The notes: generated by a model not told the origin, from the letters alone. A DNA stretch of 64,000 bases from CAINVV01 sp964528535 (GCA_964528535.1 CAZGSQ010000002.1:1-64000); one strand, 5' to 3'. Positions 25,391 to 35,645 are shown, counted from the first letter of the stretch. Numbers and translations are program-made.

Positions 25391-28270
25391 CTATTTACCG
25401 CAGATTGAGGTAAATGAACAATACAAACAATTTTCCTCTACTGTAGTTTGGCCAAATGGAATGTCTGGATTAAAAATTTCTTCCAAAAGATTAATTAGCA
25501 ATAATTCGTATGCTTCCTTGATTTCAATAAAATTTACTTCTCGAAGACCATTCTCCCTGATAGAAAATCGCTTGGTATCATCTTTAAAAATCTCTTTCAA
25601 TCCATAAACAGAGGGGAAAATCGGTCCTGAAGCAGGATGCATTTTCTCCCAAATATAACAATATAGCAAGGTTTGAAAAGCAGCTTTGTTCCTATTTTTA
25701 GCTTTATTGTCAAACAAATCATTCAAACTATTAAAAGTTTGCTCCACTGAACCAGTTTTGTAATCAATTATCTCAAAAGAGCCTGAAATACAATCAATTC
25801 TATCTATAAAACCACCAATGCGAAGAGATTTAGCTTCCTCAAAAATAGAAATGGTCGCATCCACTTTCTGTTCTATGCCACAAATCTGAAACGGCGTTCT
25901 TTTTTGATCAGAAAGAAGTGTTTGTAGGACCATTTTTTTGATGACACCAAATACCAATCTATTCTTTCCAGTCAACGAAGCTTCAAAATTCTGTTGCTCC
26001 GACTTGAAAAAATGGATTTCAAATGCCTTTTTCAGGGAAGCTTCTATTTTCACTTCATCGTCAACCAATGATTGAAGGGTGTCACTTTTGATTGATTGGT
26101 TCAATAAGGGCGAATAGAGGTACTCCATCACCGAATGAAACAGCTTTCCAAAAATTCTGGCATCAACCTCCTCTGTAACCTCGTTCTCTTCCTTAAAGCA
26201 GACAATATACTTAAAGTAGAAACTAAGTGGGCAGAGCAGGTATTGATTCAAGGCAGTTGGCGAAATTCTTCTCTTGGATTCTGAGATATTACACAACTCT
26301 GTAAGAACTTTTCCATTTTTTTGAACAGAGATGGGATAAAATGGAGATGGGTCTATGGCATTTTCCGATGCAATCTCATCTATTTGAAAGGGAGATTCCA
26401 GTTGTAATTGGTACAGAAATCTGCTCTTTTCTCCTGTTCTGAGTCCAGTGCTTCCAGAATTGTAAACAAAAGTCACATTTTTACTTCGTTGTAGCAATCT
26501 ATAAAAATAATAGGCATACATTGCATTTTGCTCTTCAATGGTAGGGAGTCCATTTCCTTTGCGAAGATGGTATGGAATGAAAGATCCGCTAACATTCGCC
26601 TTAGGCATAATTCCCTCATTAACAGATAGTAAAACAATATTATTAAAATCCAGAACCCTTGTCTCAAGGATTCCCATCACTTGCAGGCCCGCGAGTGGCT
26701 CACCTTCAAAAGTTAGTTTGACAGAACCTAAATATTGGATTAAAAGTCTGTAAAAAGTTTCATGAGATAAAAAATCTTTGTGACCCATAATGGAGGAACC
26801 ATCTTCAAACAAAGTATTTTTCAACTTATTAATTGAGAGATAGAACTGATAAATATATTCCTGATAGTCGGATGAAGGATTTTTATCTTCGTTTTTTTTC
26901 CAAAATTGAAAAAGAGCATGTAGAATGGATAAGTAGTATTCCGGCAAATCGGAGACTAATTCCACTTTCAAAAAAATTTTGGAAAAAAAATCATTGACAC
27001 ATAGCTCCACACTCGAAATTAATGTCAAATTGTATTGAACAATTTTATCCGCAATTATCTTACATTCATTTGCATATAAATTTTGAATTAATTGATTGTT
27101 CAGGATTTTCAAGACACTTTTGAAATGAAAAAATATTTCCTCTTCCTCTTTTCTATATTTCTTTTGGAGGTCAATCAAGTGGTTCATCAAATCAAACAAA
27201 GGAGTTTGTTTTAATGGCAAACCCATTGTCACGTTAACCTTTTCAATGTCAGGTGGAAGCACCGAAAGAACTGACAATAGAAGCTCCTCATCACACAAAA
27301 CAATGGCAGTTTCATCAAAATCCTCTCTATTACTTTTCCATCGGGCTACCTCATTGGCTGCAATTTGTGCCTGCCCCATTGTAGAAGAGGTATGAATAAT
27401 CTTAAAATTTTTAGGTGGCTTAAGCCAATCAGTTCTTATTGGAATCTCTTCGGGTGGAAAGAGCTTTAGGTTATCTTTCATAAAGAGGGCTGCTTCCTGA
27501 TGTTGGTCATTCATGTAATAATCATCAAAATCCCAAAAGAATTTGATAACTCCACGCTGTTTTAAGGATTGAAAAAGCTTCTTTTCACAGCTGTTTAAGG
27601 CATTCAGTCCTGCGACTACAAACTTTCTATCCGATAAATATTTGCCAGTTAAATTCCGGGCATTTTCAACAGAATCACGAAACAACATCCCTTCGTATGC
27701 TATGTTATTGGCAAAAAGTTCTTCTTTAAATTTGTGGTAGATTGGATAAAGTATTTGCCAAAGCCTTGCAAACTCCTTTTGATCACTTTTAGGATCATCC
27801 ATGGTCATGCTTTGCCAGAAATTCCTGATCTCTTGCTTTCTATCTTCGTTCCAGTCGTTGAAGTGCTCATCAATCTCCTTCAGGTCTGTAACATTTGTAA
27901 AAAGTAATTGGGCATCTACCAGGTACTTATCTACCTGATCAAAGTCATGGAGCAACATTTCTCCCCACAAATAAAATTCATCAAAAGATTCCTTTGAGCC
28001 ACTCAAATCTATATAGACCTTATACAACCTAAGAATCAATGGCAACGAATCTTCTACCATCAATGGTGATAATTTGGCAAAAAGCTCTTGTATTGTTATA
28101 ATTTCGGGTGAAAATATGGGTTCACCAATCTTCGTGTTCAAATATTCTGTGAAAAATAGTCCAGCCCGTCTATTCGGAAAAACTATAGTCAAGTCAGAAA
28201 TACGTCGTCCATGAGCCTGGTAAAGACAATAAGCCAAGTCTTTTAAAAAACAATTGAGTGGTGGATGCAT
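25391..28270 (-). CDS. AddB-like PD-(D/E)XK nuclease with iron-sulfur motif
   Basis: Probable AddB-type subunit of a RecBCD/AddAB-like recombination nuclease. The N-terminus (SDLTIVFPNRRAGLFFTEYL) resembles the inactivated helicase-like domain of AddB. The C-terminal nuclease shows GFIDRID and IIDYKTGS (D-x-K), and cysteines arranged for an Fe-S staple: one in QYLLCPLSFYF and three in CLYCSFTSIC (C-x2-C-x5-C). The frame is open to 28432, but I prefer the ATG at 28270 (959 residues): the conserved start follows it at once, and the longer start would run through the sucA promoter. No addA gene is in the window. Confidence 0.82.
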   Translation of the reverse strand: MHPPLNCFLKDLAYCLYQAHGRRISDLTIVFPNRRAGLFFTEYLNTKIGEPIFSPEIITIQELFAKLSPLMVEDSLPLILRLYKVYIDLSGSKESFDEFYLWGEMLLHDFDQVDKYLVDAQLLFTNVTDLKEIDEHFNDWNEDRKQEIRNFWQSMTMDDPKSDQKEFARLWQILYPIYHKFKEELFANNIAYEGMLFRDSVENARNLTGKYLSDRKFVVAGLNALNSCEKKLFQSLKQRGVIKFFWDFDDYYMNDQHQEAALFMKDNLKLFPPEEIPIRTDWLKPPKNFKIIHTSSTMGQAQIAANEVARWKSNREDFDETAIVLCDEELLLSVLSVLPPDIEKVNVTMGLPLKQTPLFDLMNHLIDLQKKYRKEEEEIFFHFKSVLKILNNQLIQNLYANECKIIADKIVQYNLTLISSVELCVNDFFSKIFLKVELVSDLPEYYLSILHALFQFWKKNEDKNPSSDYQEYIYQFYLSINKLKNTLFEDGSSIMGHKDFLSHETFYRLLIQYLGSVKLTFEGEPLAGLQVMGILETRVLDFNNIVLLSVNEGIMPKANVSGSFIPYHLRKGNGLPTIEEQNAMYAYYFYRLLQRSKNVTFVYNSGSTGLRTGEKSRFLYQLQLESPFQIDEIASENAIDPSPFYPISVQKNGKVLTELCNISESKRRISPTALNQYLLCPLSFYFKYIVCFKEENEVTEEVDARIFGKLFHSVMEYLYSPLLNQSIKSDTLQSLVDDEVKIEASLKKAFEIHFFKSEQQNFEASLTGKNRLVFGVIKKMVLQTLLSDQKRTPFQICGIEQKVDATISIFEEAKSLRIGGFIDRIDCISGSFEIIDYKTGSVEQTFNSLNDLFDNKAKNRNKAAFQTLLYCYIWEKMHPASGPIFPSVYGLKEIFKDDTKRFSIRENGLREVNFIEIKEAYELLLINLLEEIFNPDIPFGQTTVEENCLYCSFTSICGK

Positions 28271-28361
28271 TGGATAAAAATCAAAAGCTTCTTTGCTGCG
28301 TCTATTTATTGGATAAAATTGCTTATTTTTTCCGAGAAATAGGGGATCGTAGCCATTGTCG

Positions 28362-28392
28362 TTGGCAAAATCATGCCAAATTTGTACATTTG
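28362..28392 (+). promoter_or_regulatory. Predicted sucA promoter
   Basis: TTGG (28362-28365), exactly 19 bp, then TACATTTG (28385-28392): a close match to the Bacteroidota consensus TTG-N19-TAnnTTTG. It is 52 bp before the sucA ATG, giving a 5' leader of about 45 nt. Confidence 0.7.
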
Positions 28393-28444
28393 AGTCTGAA
28401 CATATTTCCATTTTATTCGTAACATCGAACAATAGTAATCAAAT

Positions 28445-31159
28445 ATGGATAAATTTTCCCAAGTAGGTAACCAGGAGATAAGTGCGATTGAAGAGTTGTA
28501 TACCAACTATCTGGCAAATCCTGATCAGGTAGAGGAGAGTTGGCGTAGCTTCTTCCAAGGTTTTGAACTTGCCCGAAAAGTTTACAGTGATGCTGTTGTT
28601 TCGGTAGCCGACGAAGAGAGGATCCAAAAAGAGTTCAGAATTCTAAACCTTATCAATGGCTATCGTCAGAGAGGACACCTGTTCACCAGAACGAACCCTG
28701 TTCGCAAAAGAAGGACCTATACGCCAACCCTTGACCATAAGAATTTTGATCTGGATGATACTGATTTAAACCAAATGTTCCATGCCGGTAAGGAAATTGG
28801 AATAGGAAATGCAACGCTAAAGGATATTATTTCTCACCTCGAATCAACTTATTGTGAATCAATTGGAGCAGAGTTTCTTTACATGCGGCAACCTGAACTG
28901 ATAGATTGGCTTAAAGTCAGAATGGAACAGTCAAAAAATAGTGAACCATTCACCCCGGAACAGCAAAAACACATTTTTTACCACCTCAACATCGCAGTTG
29001 GATTTGAAAGCTTCATACACAGAAAATTCGTCGGAGCTAAAAGATTCTCTCTGGAGGGAACTGAGGCTTTGATTCCGGCATTGGATGCAATCATTGTGCA
29101 TGGTGCGAAACTTGGGATCGAAGAGTTTGTTGTTGGCATGGCGCACAGGGGAAGGCTGAATGTGTTGGCAAATGTCTTGGAAAAACCATACAAAAACATT
29201 TTTAAAGAATTCTATGCTACTGAATATGAAGAAGGTATATCTTTAGGAGATGTAAAATACCATCTTGGCTTCGAAAATATAATCACCACAGACGATGGCG
29301 AAAAGATCAAACTTAGCCTCATTCCCAACCCTTCGCACCTCGAAACAGTTGGGTCTTTGGCCGAGGGAATGGTGCGTGCCAGAATTGATCATCATTACCA
29401 GGAAAACTATGACAAGATCGTTCCAATCATCATTCACGGGGATGCAGCGATTGCCGGACAAGGGATAGTTTATGAAATAGTGCAGATGGCTTTGCTGCCA
29501 GGTTACAAGACCGGTGGATCATTGCATTTGGTTGTTAACAATCAGGTTGGATTTACTACTGATTACCTTGATGCACGTTCAAGTACCTATTGTACAGATG
29601 TTGCAAAGGTTACTCGTTCTCCTGTCTTCCATGTTAACGGAGATGATGTGGAAGCCCTAATATTTACAGTAAAACTGGCCCTTGAGTTTCGGCAACACTT
29701 TCACTCAGATGTTTTTATTGATATTCTTTCGTACCGTAAATATGGTCACAACGAGGGAGATGAACCACGCTTTACGCAGCCATTGCTTTATAAAATTATT
29801 GCCAGCCATCCAAATCCAAGAGACATCTATGCAAAGAAATTAATTGAATCGGGTGTTATGACCGAAACAGAAATTTCGCAGGAGATTGCCCGGTTTGACA
29901 ATGAATTGGAAGAAAATTTTGAATCAAGTAAGCTAATTGACAAGTTAAATATCAAGAATTTCTTGGTTGATGAGTACAAACCATACCGATTCCCCGACCC
30001 CTGTGAAATATATGAGATTCCAACCGCAGTTTCAGAAAAAAACCTCATTAATCTTTCTGAAAAAATCAACAACCTTCCTTCAGACAAGAAATTTTTCAGT
30101 AAGATCGTTAAACTGATGGACGAAAGAAGTCAAATGATCGCCAACAATAAGGTAGACTGGGCCTTGGGTGAATTACTTGCCTATGCATCGCTACTTGAAG
30201 AGGGAATTCCTGTCCGGTTGAGTGGTCAGGATGCTCAACGGGGTACCTTTTCACACCGCCACTCCACTTTAATATTGGAAGAGACTGGTGAGAAATATTT
30301 ACCCCTTCAGAATATCTCCAACAATCAGGAAAAATTCGCAGTATACAACTCTCCATTGAACGAATATGGTGTCATGGGATTTGAATATGGCTATTCGATG
30401 GCCTATCCGAAAGGTTTGACAATTTGGGAAGGTCAATTTGGAGATTTTGCCAATGTAGCCCAAGTGATTTTTGACCAATACATCAGTTCTGCTGGCGAAA
30501 AATGGGGAATGATGAATGGTTTGGTGCTCTTTTTACCTCATGGGTATGAAGGTCAGGGTCCGGAACATTCTAGTGCAAGGATTGAAAGGTATCTGTCACT
30601 ATGCAGCAATTACAACCTGCATGTTGTTGTGCCTACGACACCATCCAACCTGTTTCATTTGTTGCGGAGGCAAGTACTTGGAAATGTGAGAATACCCTTG
30701 ATAGTGTTTACACCGAAGAGTTTGTTGCGTCATCCGAAAGTCGTTTCTTCGCTTGAGAAGCTAACGAAAGGTGGCTTTGAGAAATTTATCAAGGATGAGG
30801 ATATCAAGGAGGGAATTGCTGAGGTCATCGTATTCACTTCTGGGAAAATCTATTTTGATTTGATGGAACGTAGGGAAAAACTTTCAAAAATGAATGTTTC
30901 CATCCATAGAGTTGAACAAATATCCCCCTTCCCGTCTGAAGAGATACGTGATATAAAATTTAATAATCCACAATGCAAAAGATATTTATGGGTTCAAGAT
31001 GAACCTGCAAATATGGGTGTTTGGCCTTATCTGTTCAGGAAATATCCTGATCTTGGACTTGAATTAGTAAGTCGTCCCGAAAGTGCTAGTCCAGCTGCAG
31101 GATTGGTCGAAAAACACAAGAGAAGACTAGAAAGAATCATGGATTCTGTTTTTAGTTAA
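28445..31159 (+). CDS. sucA: 2-oxoglutarate dehydrogenase E1 component
   Basis: Thiamine diphosphate-dependent decarboxylase of the TCA cycle that passes succinyl groups to lipoyl-E2. The N-terminus (NYLANPDQVEESWRSFFQGF) is the E2-binding tail of E1o. Further signatures are GMAHRGRLNVLANV, PNPSHLETVGSL, the ThDP-binding GDAAIAGQG with VNNQVGFTT, and the late VLFLPHGYEGQGPEHSSAR. The 904-residue length is normal. sucB follows after 59 bp in the same operon; the E3 gene is not adjacent. Confidence 0.96.
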   Translation: MDKFSQVGNQEISAIEELYTNYLANPDQVEESWRSFFQGFELARKVYSDAVVSVADEERIQKEFRILNLINGYRQRGHLFTRTNPVRKRRTYTPTLDHKNFDLDDTDLNQMFHAGKEIGIGNATLKDIISHLESTYCESIGAEFLYMRQPELIDWLKVRMEQSKNSEPFTPEQQKHIFYHLNIAVGFESFIHRKFVGAKRFSLEGTEALIPALDAIIVHGAKLGIEEFVVGMAHRGRLNVLANVLEKPYKNIFKEFYATEYEEGISLGDVKYHLGFENIITTDDGEKIKLSLIPNPSHLETVGSLAEGMVRARIDHHYQENYDKIVPIIIHGDAAIAGQGIVYEIVQMALLPGYKTGGSLHLVVNNQVGFTTDYLDARSSTYCTDVAKVTRSPVFHVNGDDVEALIFTVKLALEFRQHFHSDVFIDILSYRKYGHNEGDEPRFTQPLLYKIIASHPNPRDIYAKKLIESGVMTETEISQEIARFDNELEENFESSKLIDKLNIKNFLVDEYKPYRFPDPCEIYEIPTAVSEKNLINLSEKINNLPSDKKFFSKIVKLMDERSQMIANNKVDWALGELLAYASLLEEGIPVRLSGQDAQRGTFSHRHSTLILEETGEKYLPLQNISNNQEKFAVYNSPLNEYGVMGFEYGYSMAYPKGLTIWEGQFGDFANVAQVIFDQYISSAGEKWGMMNGLVLFLPHGYEGQGPEHSSARIERYLSLCSNYNLHVVVPTTPSNLFHLLRRQVLGNVRIPLIVFTPKSLLRHPKVVSSLEKLTKGGFEKFIKDEDIKEGIAEVIVFTSGKIYFDLMERREKLSKMNVSIHRVEQISPFPSEEIRDIKFNNPQCKRYLWVQDEPANMGVWPYLFRKYPDLGLELVSRPESASPAAGLVEKHKRRLERIMDSVFS

Positions 31160-31218
31160 GGAAGTGCATTTAAGTGACGAATTTTTTATGCGAAAAATAT
31201 AATTAGACAATATAAAAC

Positions 31219-32472
31219 ATGATCATAGAAATAAAGGTTCCTTCACCGGGAGAGTCTATTTCGGAGGTTGAGATAGGTAAATGGCTGATCGATAATGGAT
31301 CTGTTGTAAGGAAAGATCAGGAAATTGCAGAAGTAGAGTCAGATAAAGCCACACTATCTTTAATTGCCACAGTTGCAGGGCAACTAAGTATTTTGGCTGC
31401 TGAAGGTGAGCGGGTGGCAGTTGGGAGTATCGTTTGTACGATTGATACCGACATGGTCTCCGTGCTACAGGAAGTTGTTGTTCATCCAACTCTTGTTTCG
31501 CCGGAGAAATCAACAAAAAACATTGATGTTGAAATTGTCGATATTGATCCTACCCCAGCAAAAAATGCCCTTCCACTCAAAAATTCTGAAATTTCGATAA
31601 AAATGACTCCCACCGCAAAAGCAGTGATGGAGCAAGCCAATCTTTCTGTCGAAGAGGTTCTTGAAGGGATTAAAAGACTGACCAGAAAGGATATGGAACT
31701 GATTGTTAAGGCCAATGAAAGCCCCAAATTTTTAGAAAAAAATCGATCAGAAGATCGGGTGACCATGACTCCATTGAGAAGGAAATTGAGTCAGCGGCTG
31801 GTAGCTGTCAAAAATGAGACAGCCATGCTCACAACTTTCAACGAAGTAGATATGACAGCAGTTATCGAATTACGGACCAAATACCAAAAAGCCTTTACCG
31901 ATAAACATGGATTTAAACTTGGATTCAATGCCTTCTTTGCGAAGGCGGCAAGTATGGCACTAACCCACCATCCTTCGGTAAATTCCATGTTAGAGGGAGA
32001 TGCAATCATCACCCCAAAATACCATGACATAGGCATTGCTGTTTCGAGTCCAAAAGGATTAATGGTTCCGATAATACGGAATTTAGAAACGATGAATCTA
32101 TCTCAGATAGAGGGTTCTATCAAGGAGTTGGCCGAAAAGGCCCGCGATAAAAAACTTACGGTTTTTGAGATGACAGGTGGTACTTTTACGATTACCAATG
32201 GCGGTATATTCGGATCAATGATGTCAACTCCCATCATTAATCCACCACAAAGTGCAATTCTGGGACTTCATGCCATCAAAGACCGTCCAGTTGCTATCAA
32301 TGGTAAGATTGAAATCAGACCCATGATGTATGTAGCACTCTCTTACGACCACCGGATCATCGATGGCAAAGATTCTGTTGGTTTTCTTGTCAAAATAAAA
32401 GAGATGGTAGAAAACCCCACCAATTTAATTTTTGGCGGTAAGAATGCAGAGGAAATTCTTTTGGAATTGTAG
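31219..32472 (+). CDS. sucB: Dihydrolipoyllysine-residue succinyltransferase (2-oxoglutarate dehydrogenase E2)
   Basis: Core of the 2-oxoglutarate dehydrogenase complex; moves the succinyl group from E1 to CoA. An N-terminal lipoyl domain carries the modified lysine K43 (VESDKATLS). A flexible linker leads to the peripheral-subunit-binding domain (TPTAKAVMEQANLSVEEVLE, about residues 130-155). The catalytic domain ends with the SYDHRIIDG signature, with the active histidine near residue 378. Length 417 residues. Its stop is 3 bp from the convergent DUF5606 gene. Confidence 0.95.
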   Translation: MIIEIKVPSPGESISEVEIGKWLIDNGSVVRKDQEIAEVESDKATLSLIATVAGQLSILAAEGERVAVGSIVCTIDTDMVSVLQEVVVHPTLVSPEKSTKNIDVEIVDIDPTPAKNALPLKNSEISIKMTPTAKAVMEQANLSVEEVLEGIKRLTRKDMELIVKANESPKFLEKNRSEDRVTMTPLRRKLSQRLVAVKNETAMLTTFNEVDMTAVIELRTKYQKAFTDKHGFKLGFNAFFAKAASMALTHHPSVNSMLEGDAIITPKYHDIGIAVSSPKGLMVPIIRNLETMNLSQIEGSIKELAEKARDKKLTVFEMTGGTFTITNGGIFGSMMSTPIINPPQSAILGLHAIKDRPVAINGKIEIRPMMYVALSYDHRIIDGKDSVGFLVKIKEMVENPTNLIFGGKNAEEILLEL

Positions 32473-32475
32473 TTT

Positions 32476-32919
32476 TCAAATTACCCCTGGAGAAATATCT
32501 TTCGCTGCTTCAGAATTAATATCTTCTTCTGAATTATCTTCAAAATCAAGGAGTAGTTTATCATTCAATAAGTTGTACCAAGTAAGTACCTTCTTGATAT
32601 CCGAGACATAGACTCTTTCTTTGTCAAAATCAGGTAATACTTTCTCAAAGTATTTCTTTAACTCTTCGGGTTTCGAATTGGGTAAAGGTGCTGAACCTCC
32701 ATTTTCGAGATCGAAGATCTTTTTGAATACTTGCTTCAAAGGGAAATCCTCGCTGGTTGTATATATTGCTATATCTTCCAATGTGCTCATTTTGGCACTT
32801 GCAAAGGCGGTCTCTTTTTTCCCGGTAAGAATCGATTCTACGATCACACCATTTTTTCCTTCAGACAAGACTTTAAATAAACCCGGCTGCCCTGAAATGG
32901 CCAAAATACCTTTTAACAT
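32476..32919 (-). CDS. DUF5606 family protein
   Basis: Small cytoplasmic protein of unknown function. It begins MLKGILAISGQPGLFKVLSE, then GKNGVIVESILTGKK and LEDIAIYTTSEDFPLKQVFK, which I recognise from memory as the DUF5606 family, common in Bacteroidota. The C-terminal 30 residues are acidic. The frame extends to 32970, but the ATG at 32919 (147 residues) matches the family start and a likely promoter lies between the two. No catalytic motif is visible. Confidence 0.78.
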   Translation of the reverse strand: MLKGILAISGQPGLFKVLSEGKNGVIVESILTGKKETAFASAKMSTLEDIAIYTTSEDFPLKQVFKKIFDLENGGSAPLPNSKPEELKKYFEKVLPDFDKERVYVSDIKKVLTWYNLLNDKLLLDFEDNSEEDINSEAAKDISPGVI

Positions 32920-32942
32920 ATCTCTTACAATTTGTTGATGTG

Positions 32943-32970
32943 CAAAAATAACAAGAATTTTGATGCCCAA
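32943..32970 (-). promoter_or_regulatory. Predicted promoter of the DUF5606 gene
   Basis: Minus strand: TTG (32968-32970), 17 bp, TATTTTTG (32943-32950). It places the transcript start just upstream of the ATG at 32919 and rules against the longer reading frame. Confidence 0.5.
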
Positions 32971-33025
32971 TTGCTACTTCTGTCCAAAACTTTGGCGAAC
33001 TTTGCACGCAATTTAAAATATTCTC

Positions 33026-33853
33026 ATGGGTAAACTTAAAATGGTCGTTACCGACCTTGATGGGACTTTGCTTCAAAATGATCATTCAATAAGCGATAAA
33101 GATCTGGAAACCCTTCATTTACTTGGCGATTTAGGAATTTGCAGGGTAGCCGCCACTGGTCGGAATCTATACAAAGTAAGAAAAGCGATCTCTCCTTCCA
33201 CTCCATTTGACTTTGTAATCTGTTCTTCAGGCGCCGGAATAGTTGACTGGCAAAAACAAAAAGTGATCACATCTATCAATCTGCCTGAAACATTAACTGC
33301 CCAACTCATAGATTATTTGATTGTCAATAAATTTAACTTCAAAGTATCTGATTGTTTTCCTGATAACAACAATTTTTTTTGGTGGAAAGACCACGAATGT
33401 CCTGAAATTGAACGATATATTGAGGTACATTCCAAAATGGGCAGCTCAGAAGAGATCATTCCAGGCCAAAAATACAACTCTTCTCAACTGCTCCTTTTCT
33501 TCTCCAATGAAAATAGTCAGTTTGAAAGAGTTAAAAATCAATTGATCAAGCAATTCCATGAAATAAGTATCATTAAAACCACTTCACCACTCCACAATGA
33601 ATGGCAATGGATGGAAATTTATCCAAAGGGAATTTCAAAAGCCCACGGAATAGCTGAAATCTGTGAAATGAAGGGAATCAACCGCAATGAAACCCTTGGC
33701 ATTGGGAATGATTTTAACGATCTGGAAATGCTTGATTTTACCCATTTGTCGTATGTCGTGCACAATTCGCCCGAAGAACTGAAGGAAAAATTTTTGATTT
33801 CCCTTCCCCACCACGAAAATGGATTTTCACATGCGGTAAGAAAGCACCTCTAA
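33026..33853 (+). CDS. Cof-type HAD superfamily hydrolase
   Basis: Phosphatase of HAD subfamily IIB. Motif I is VTDLDGTLL (residues 7-15) with the nucleophile and acid/base aspartates, motif II lies in VAATGRN, and motif IV is GIGNDFNDLEML with the preceding lysine in YPKGISKAHG. A C2B cap fills the middle. Length 275 residues, as usual. These enzymes act on sugar phosphates, FMN or similar metabolites; the substrate cannot be told. It stands alone between convergent or divergent minus-strand genes. Confidence 0.9.
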   Translation: MGKLKMVVTDLDGTLLQNDHSISDKDLETLHLLGDLGICRVAATGRNLYKVRKAISPSTPFDFVICSSGAGIVDWQKQKVITSINLPETLTAQLIDYLIVNKFNFKVSDCFPDNNNFFWWKDHECPEIERYIEVHSKMGSSEEIIPGQKYNSSQLLLFFSNENSQFERVKNQLIKQFHEISIIKTTSPLHNEWQWMEIYPKGISKAHGIAEICEMKGINRNETLGIGNDFNDLEMLDFTHLSYVVHNSPEELKEKFLISLPHHENGFSHAVRKHL

Positions 33854-33884
33854 ATAGCCTGCTGATACTTTTCAAACAGAATGA

Positions 33885-34286
33885 TTAATCACTGCATAAC
33901 TCAGTAAGCACCCCGAAAGTTGATTTTGGATGTAGAAAACCTATCTTCAAACCCTCTGCTCCATTTCGACCCCTTTTGTCGACCAATTGTAGTCCTGATT
34001 CTTCTGCCTCTTTCAAAGCTGCATCAACATCCTCTACGGCAAACGCCAGGTGGTGGATTCCCTGACCTTTCTTCTCTATGAATTTTCCGATAGGACCTTC
34101 GGGATCCATACTCTCCAACAATTCAATTTTCACTTCGCCTACCTTGAAAAAGGCAGTTCTTACCTTTTGATCAGGTACCTCTTCAATTGCATAACATTTT
34201 GTACCGAGAAGGTTCTCATAGTATGGGATAGCTGCGTAAAGGCTTTCTACTGCAATTCCGATATGTTCGATTTTGGAAATGTTCAT
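33885..34286 (-). CDS. mce: Methylmalonyl-CoA epimerase
   Basis: VOC-fold metalloenzyme that interconverts (R)- and (S)-methylmalonyl-CoA in propionate/succinate metabolism; the S/R product is used by the B12-dependent mutase. Two VOC repeats are seen: KIEHIGIAVESLYAAIPYYE and GIHHLAFAVEDVDAALKEAE, with metal-binding histidines, and the glutamate in GVLTELCSD at the end. The ATG at 34286 gives 133 residues, the normal size; the longer frame is upstream junk. It begins 10 bp after the CoA-transferase gene, so they share an operon. Confidence 0.92.
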   Translation of the reverse strand: MNISKIEHIGIAVESLYAAIPYYENLLGTKCYAIEEVPDQKVRTAFFKVGEVKIELLESMDPEGPIGKFIEKKGQGIHHLAFAVEDVDAALKEAEESGLQLVDKRGRNGAEGLKIGFLHPKSTFGVLTELCSD

Positions 34287-34296
34287 GACTATCTTG

Positions 34297-35613
34297 TTAA
34301 AGGTTAAAATCTTGAGAAACAAATCTGTAATGAGACCCGAAACGTTCGAAGGCAGCTTGGTCAAGCATTTCACGATGGTCTGGATGTGCGATGGAAATTA
34401 AAAGTTTAGCCCTCTCTTGCATGGTTTTACCGTATAAATTCACCAAACCCTGCTCTGTGACTACCCAGTGAATATTTGCTCTTGTGGATACAACACCAGA
34501 ACCTTCAATAAGCGTGGGCGATATTTTTGACAACCCTTTTTCAGTGACCGAAGGCATTGCAATTATTGGTTTTCCATTTTTTGAATGACCTGCACCCCTG
34601 ATAAAATCGATTTGACCACCGACACCAGAATAGTGTTTGATTCCAATCGAGTCAGCACAAACCTGTCCTGTCAAATCAATGGCCAATGCAGCATTGATGG
34701 CCGTAACCTGATCCAACTTGCGAATGACTGCCACATTGTTGGTGTGTGCCACATCCATCATGGCCACCATAGGATTATCATCTACAAAATCGTACAAAGC
34801 CTGAGAACCCATGAGAAAAGAGGCCACCATTTTACCCTTGTCAAAATTCTTTTTCCTACCGGTTACTACCCCTTTTTCGACCAGGGGCAAAATGCCATCT
34901 GAGAACATTTCGGTATGAACTCCAAGATCCTTATGGTTTCCCAATTGGGCAAGTACTGCGTTTGGAATGCCCCCTATTCCCATCTGCAAACAGGCACCAT
35001 CGTCCACAAGCGTGGCTACATTCTTTCCTATTGCAATCTCCATGTCTGACAAAGGTTCAATAGCATGACCATAAATCGGGGAATCATCTTCTACAAAAAT
35101 TTCGATCATCCCGATAGGTATCATGGCGTCACCCCAAGTTCTAGGTACGTTAGGATTGACAAGAGCAATGACGACATCAGCACATTCCACAGCCGCAAGA
35201 GTAGCATCAACAGAAGTTCCTAACGATACAAAACCGTGCTTATCAGGAAGTGAGACCATAATCATTGCCACGTTTACTCTTAAATAGCCCTCTCGAATTA
35301 GTTTTTGAGTCTCACTCAGAAACACAGGAATATAATCCGCAAATCCGGCTTGTGTCTGCTTCCGTAAATTTCCTCCTACAAAAAATTGTTGGGTATCAAA
35401 GATTCCCTCAAATTCAGGATTGGCATATTCCACTACTCCTTCCACGTGGATGTGCTGAATCTTAACGTTGTATAACTCTCCTGCCCTACCACGGTTGACC
35501 ATCGCCTTGATCAATTTATGTGGCGTTACAGCAACACTGCTTAAATGGACCCTATCACCCGATTTGATTATTTTAACAGCATCTTCGGCAGATACATAAT
35601 TAATTTGCTTCAT
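34297..35613 (-). CDS. Acetyl-CoA hydrolase / CoA-transferase family protein
   Basis: Class I CoA-transferase that swaps CoA between carboxylic acids. It has the HTEMFSDG motif with the catalytic glutamate near residue 235, the glycine-rich QMGIGGIPNAVLAQLG before it, GGQIDFIRGA, and the C-terminal YGKTMQERAKLLISIAHPDH. The 438 residues fit the Cat1/AbfT/ScpC group. The adjacent methylmalonyl-CoA epimerase suggests succinyl-CoA:acetate or propionyl-CoA:succinate transfer rather than simple hydrolysis; 4-hydroxybutyrate CoA-transferase is another option. Confidence 0.88.
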   Translation of the reverse strand: MKQINYVSAEDAVKIIKSGDRVHLSSVAVTPHKLIKAMVNRGRAGELYNVKIQHIHVEGVVEYANPEFEGIFDTQQFFVGGNLRKQTQAGFADYIPVFLSETQKLIREGYLRVNVAMIMVSLPDKHGFVSLGTSVDATLAAVECADVVIALVNPNVPRTWGDAMIPIGMIEIFVEDDSPIYGHAIEPLSDMEIAIGKNVATLVDDGACLQMGIGGIPNAVLAQLGNHKDLGVHTEMFSDGILPLVEKGVVTGRKKNFDKGKMVASFLMGSQALYDFVDDNPMVAMMDVAHTNNVAVIRKLDQVTAINAALAIDLTGQVCADSIGIKHYSGVGGQIDFIRGAGHSKNGKPIIAMPSVTEKGLSKISPTLIEGSGVVSTRANIHWVVTEQGLVNLYGKTMQERAKLLISIAHPDHREMLDQAAFERFGSHYRFVSQDFNL

Positions 35614-35645
35614 TTTGAATACTTTACATCTTTTTTAACAGATGC

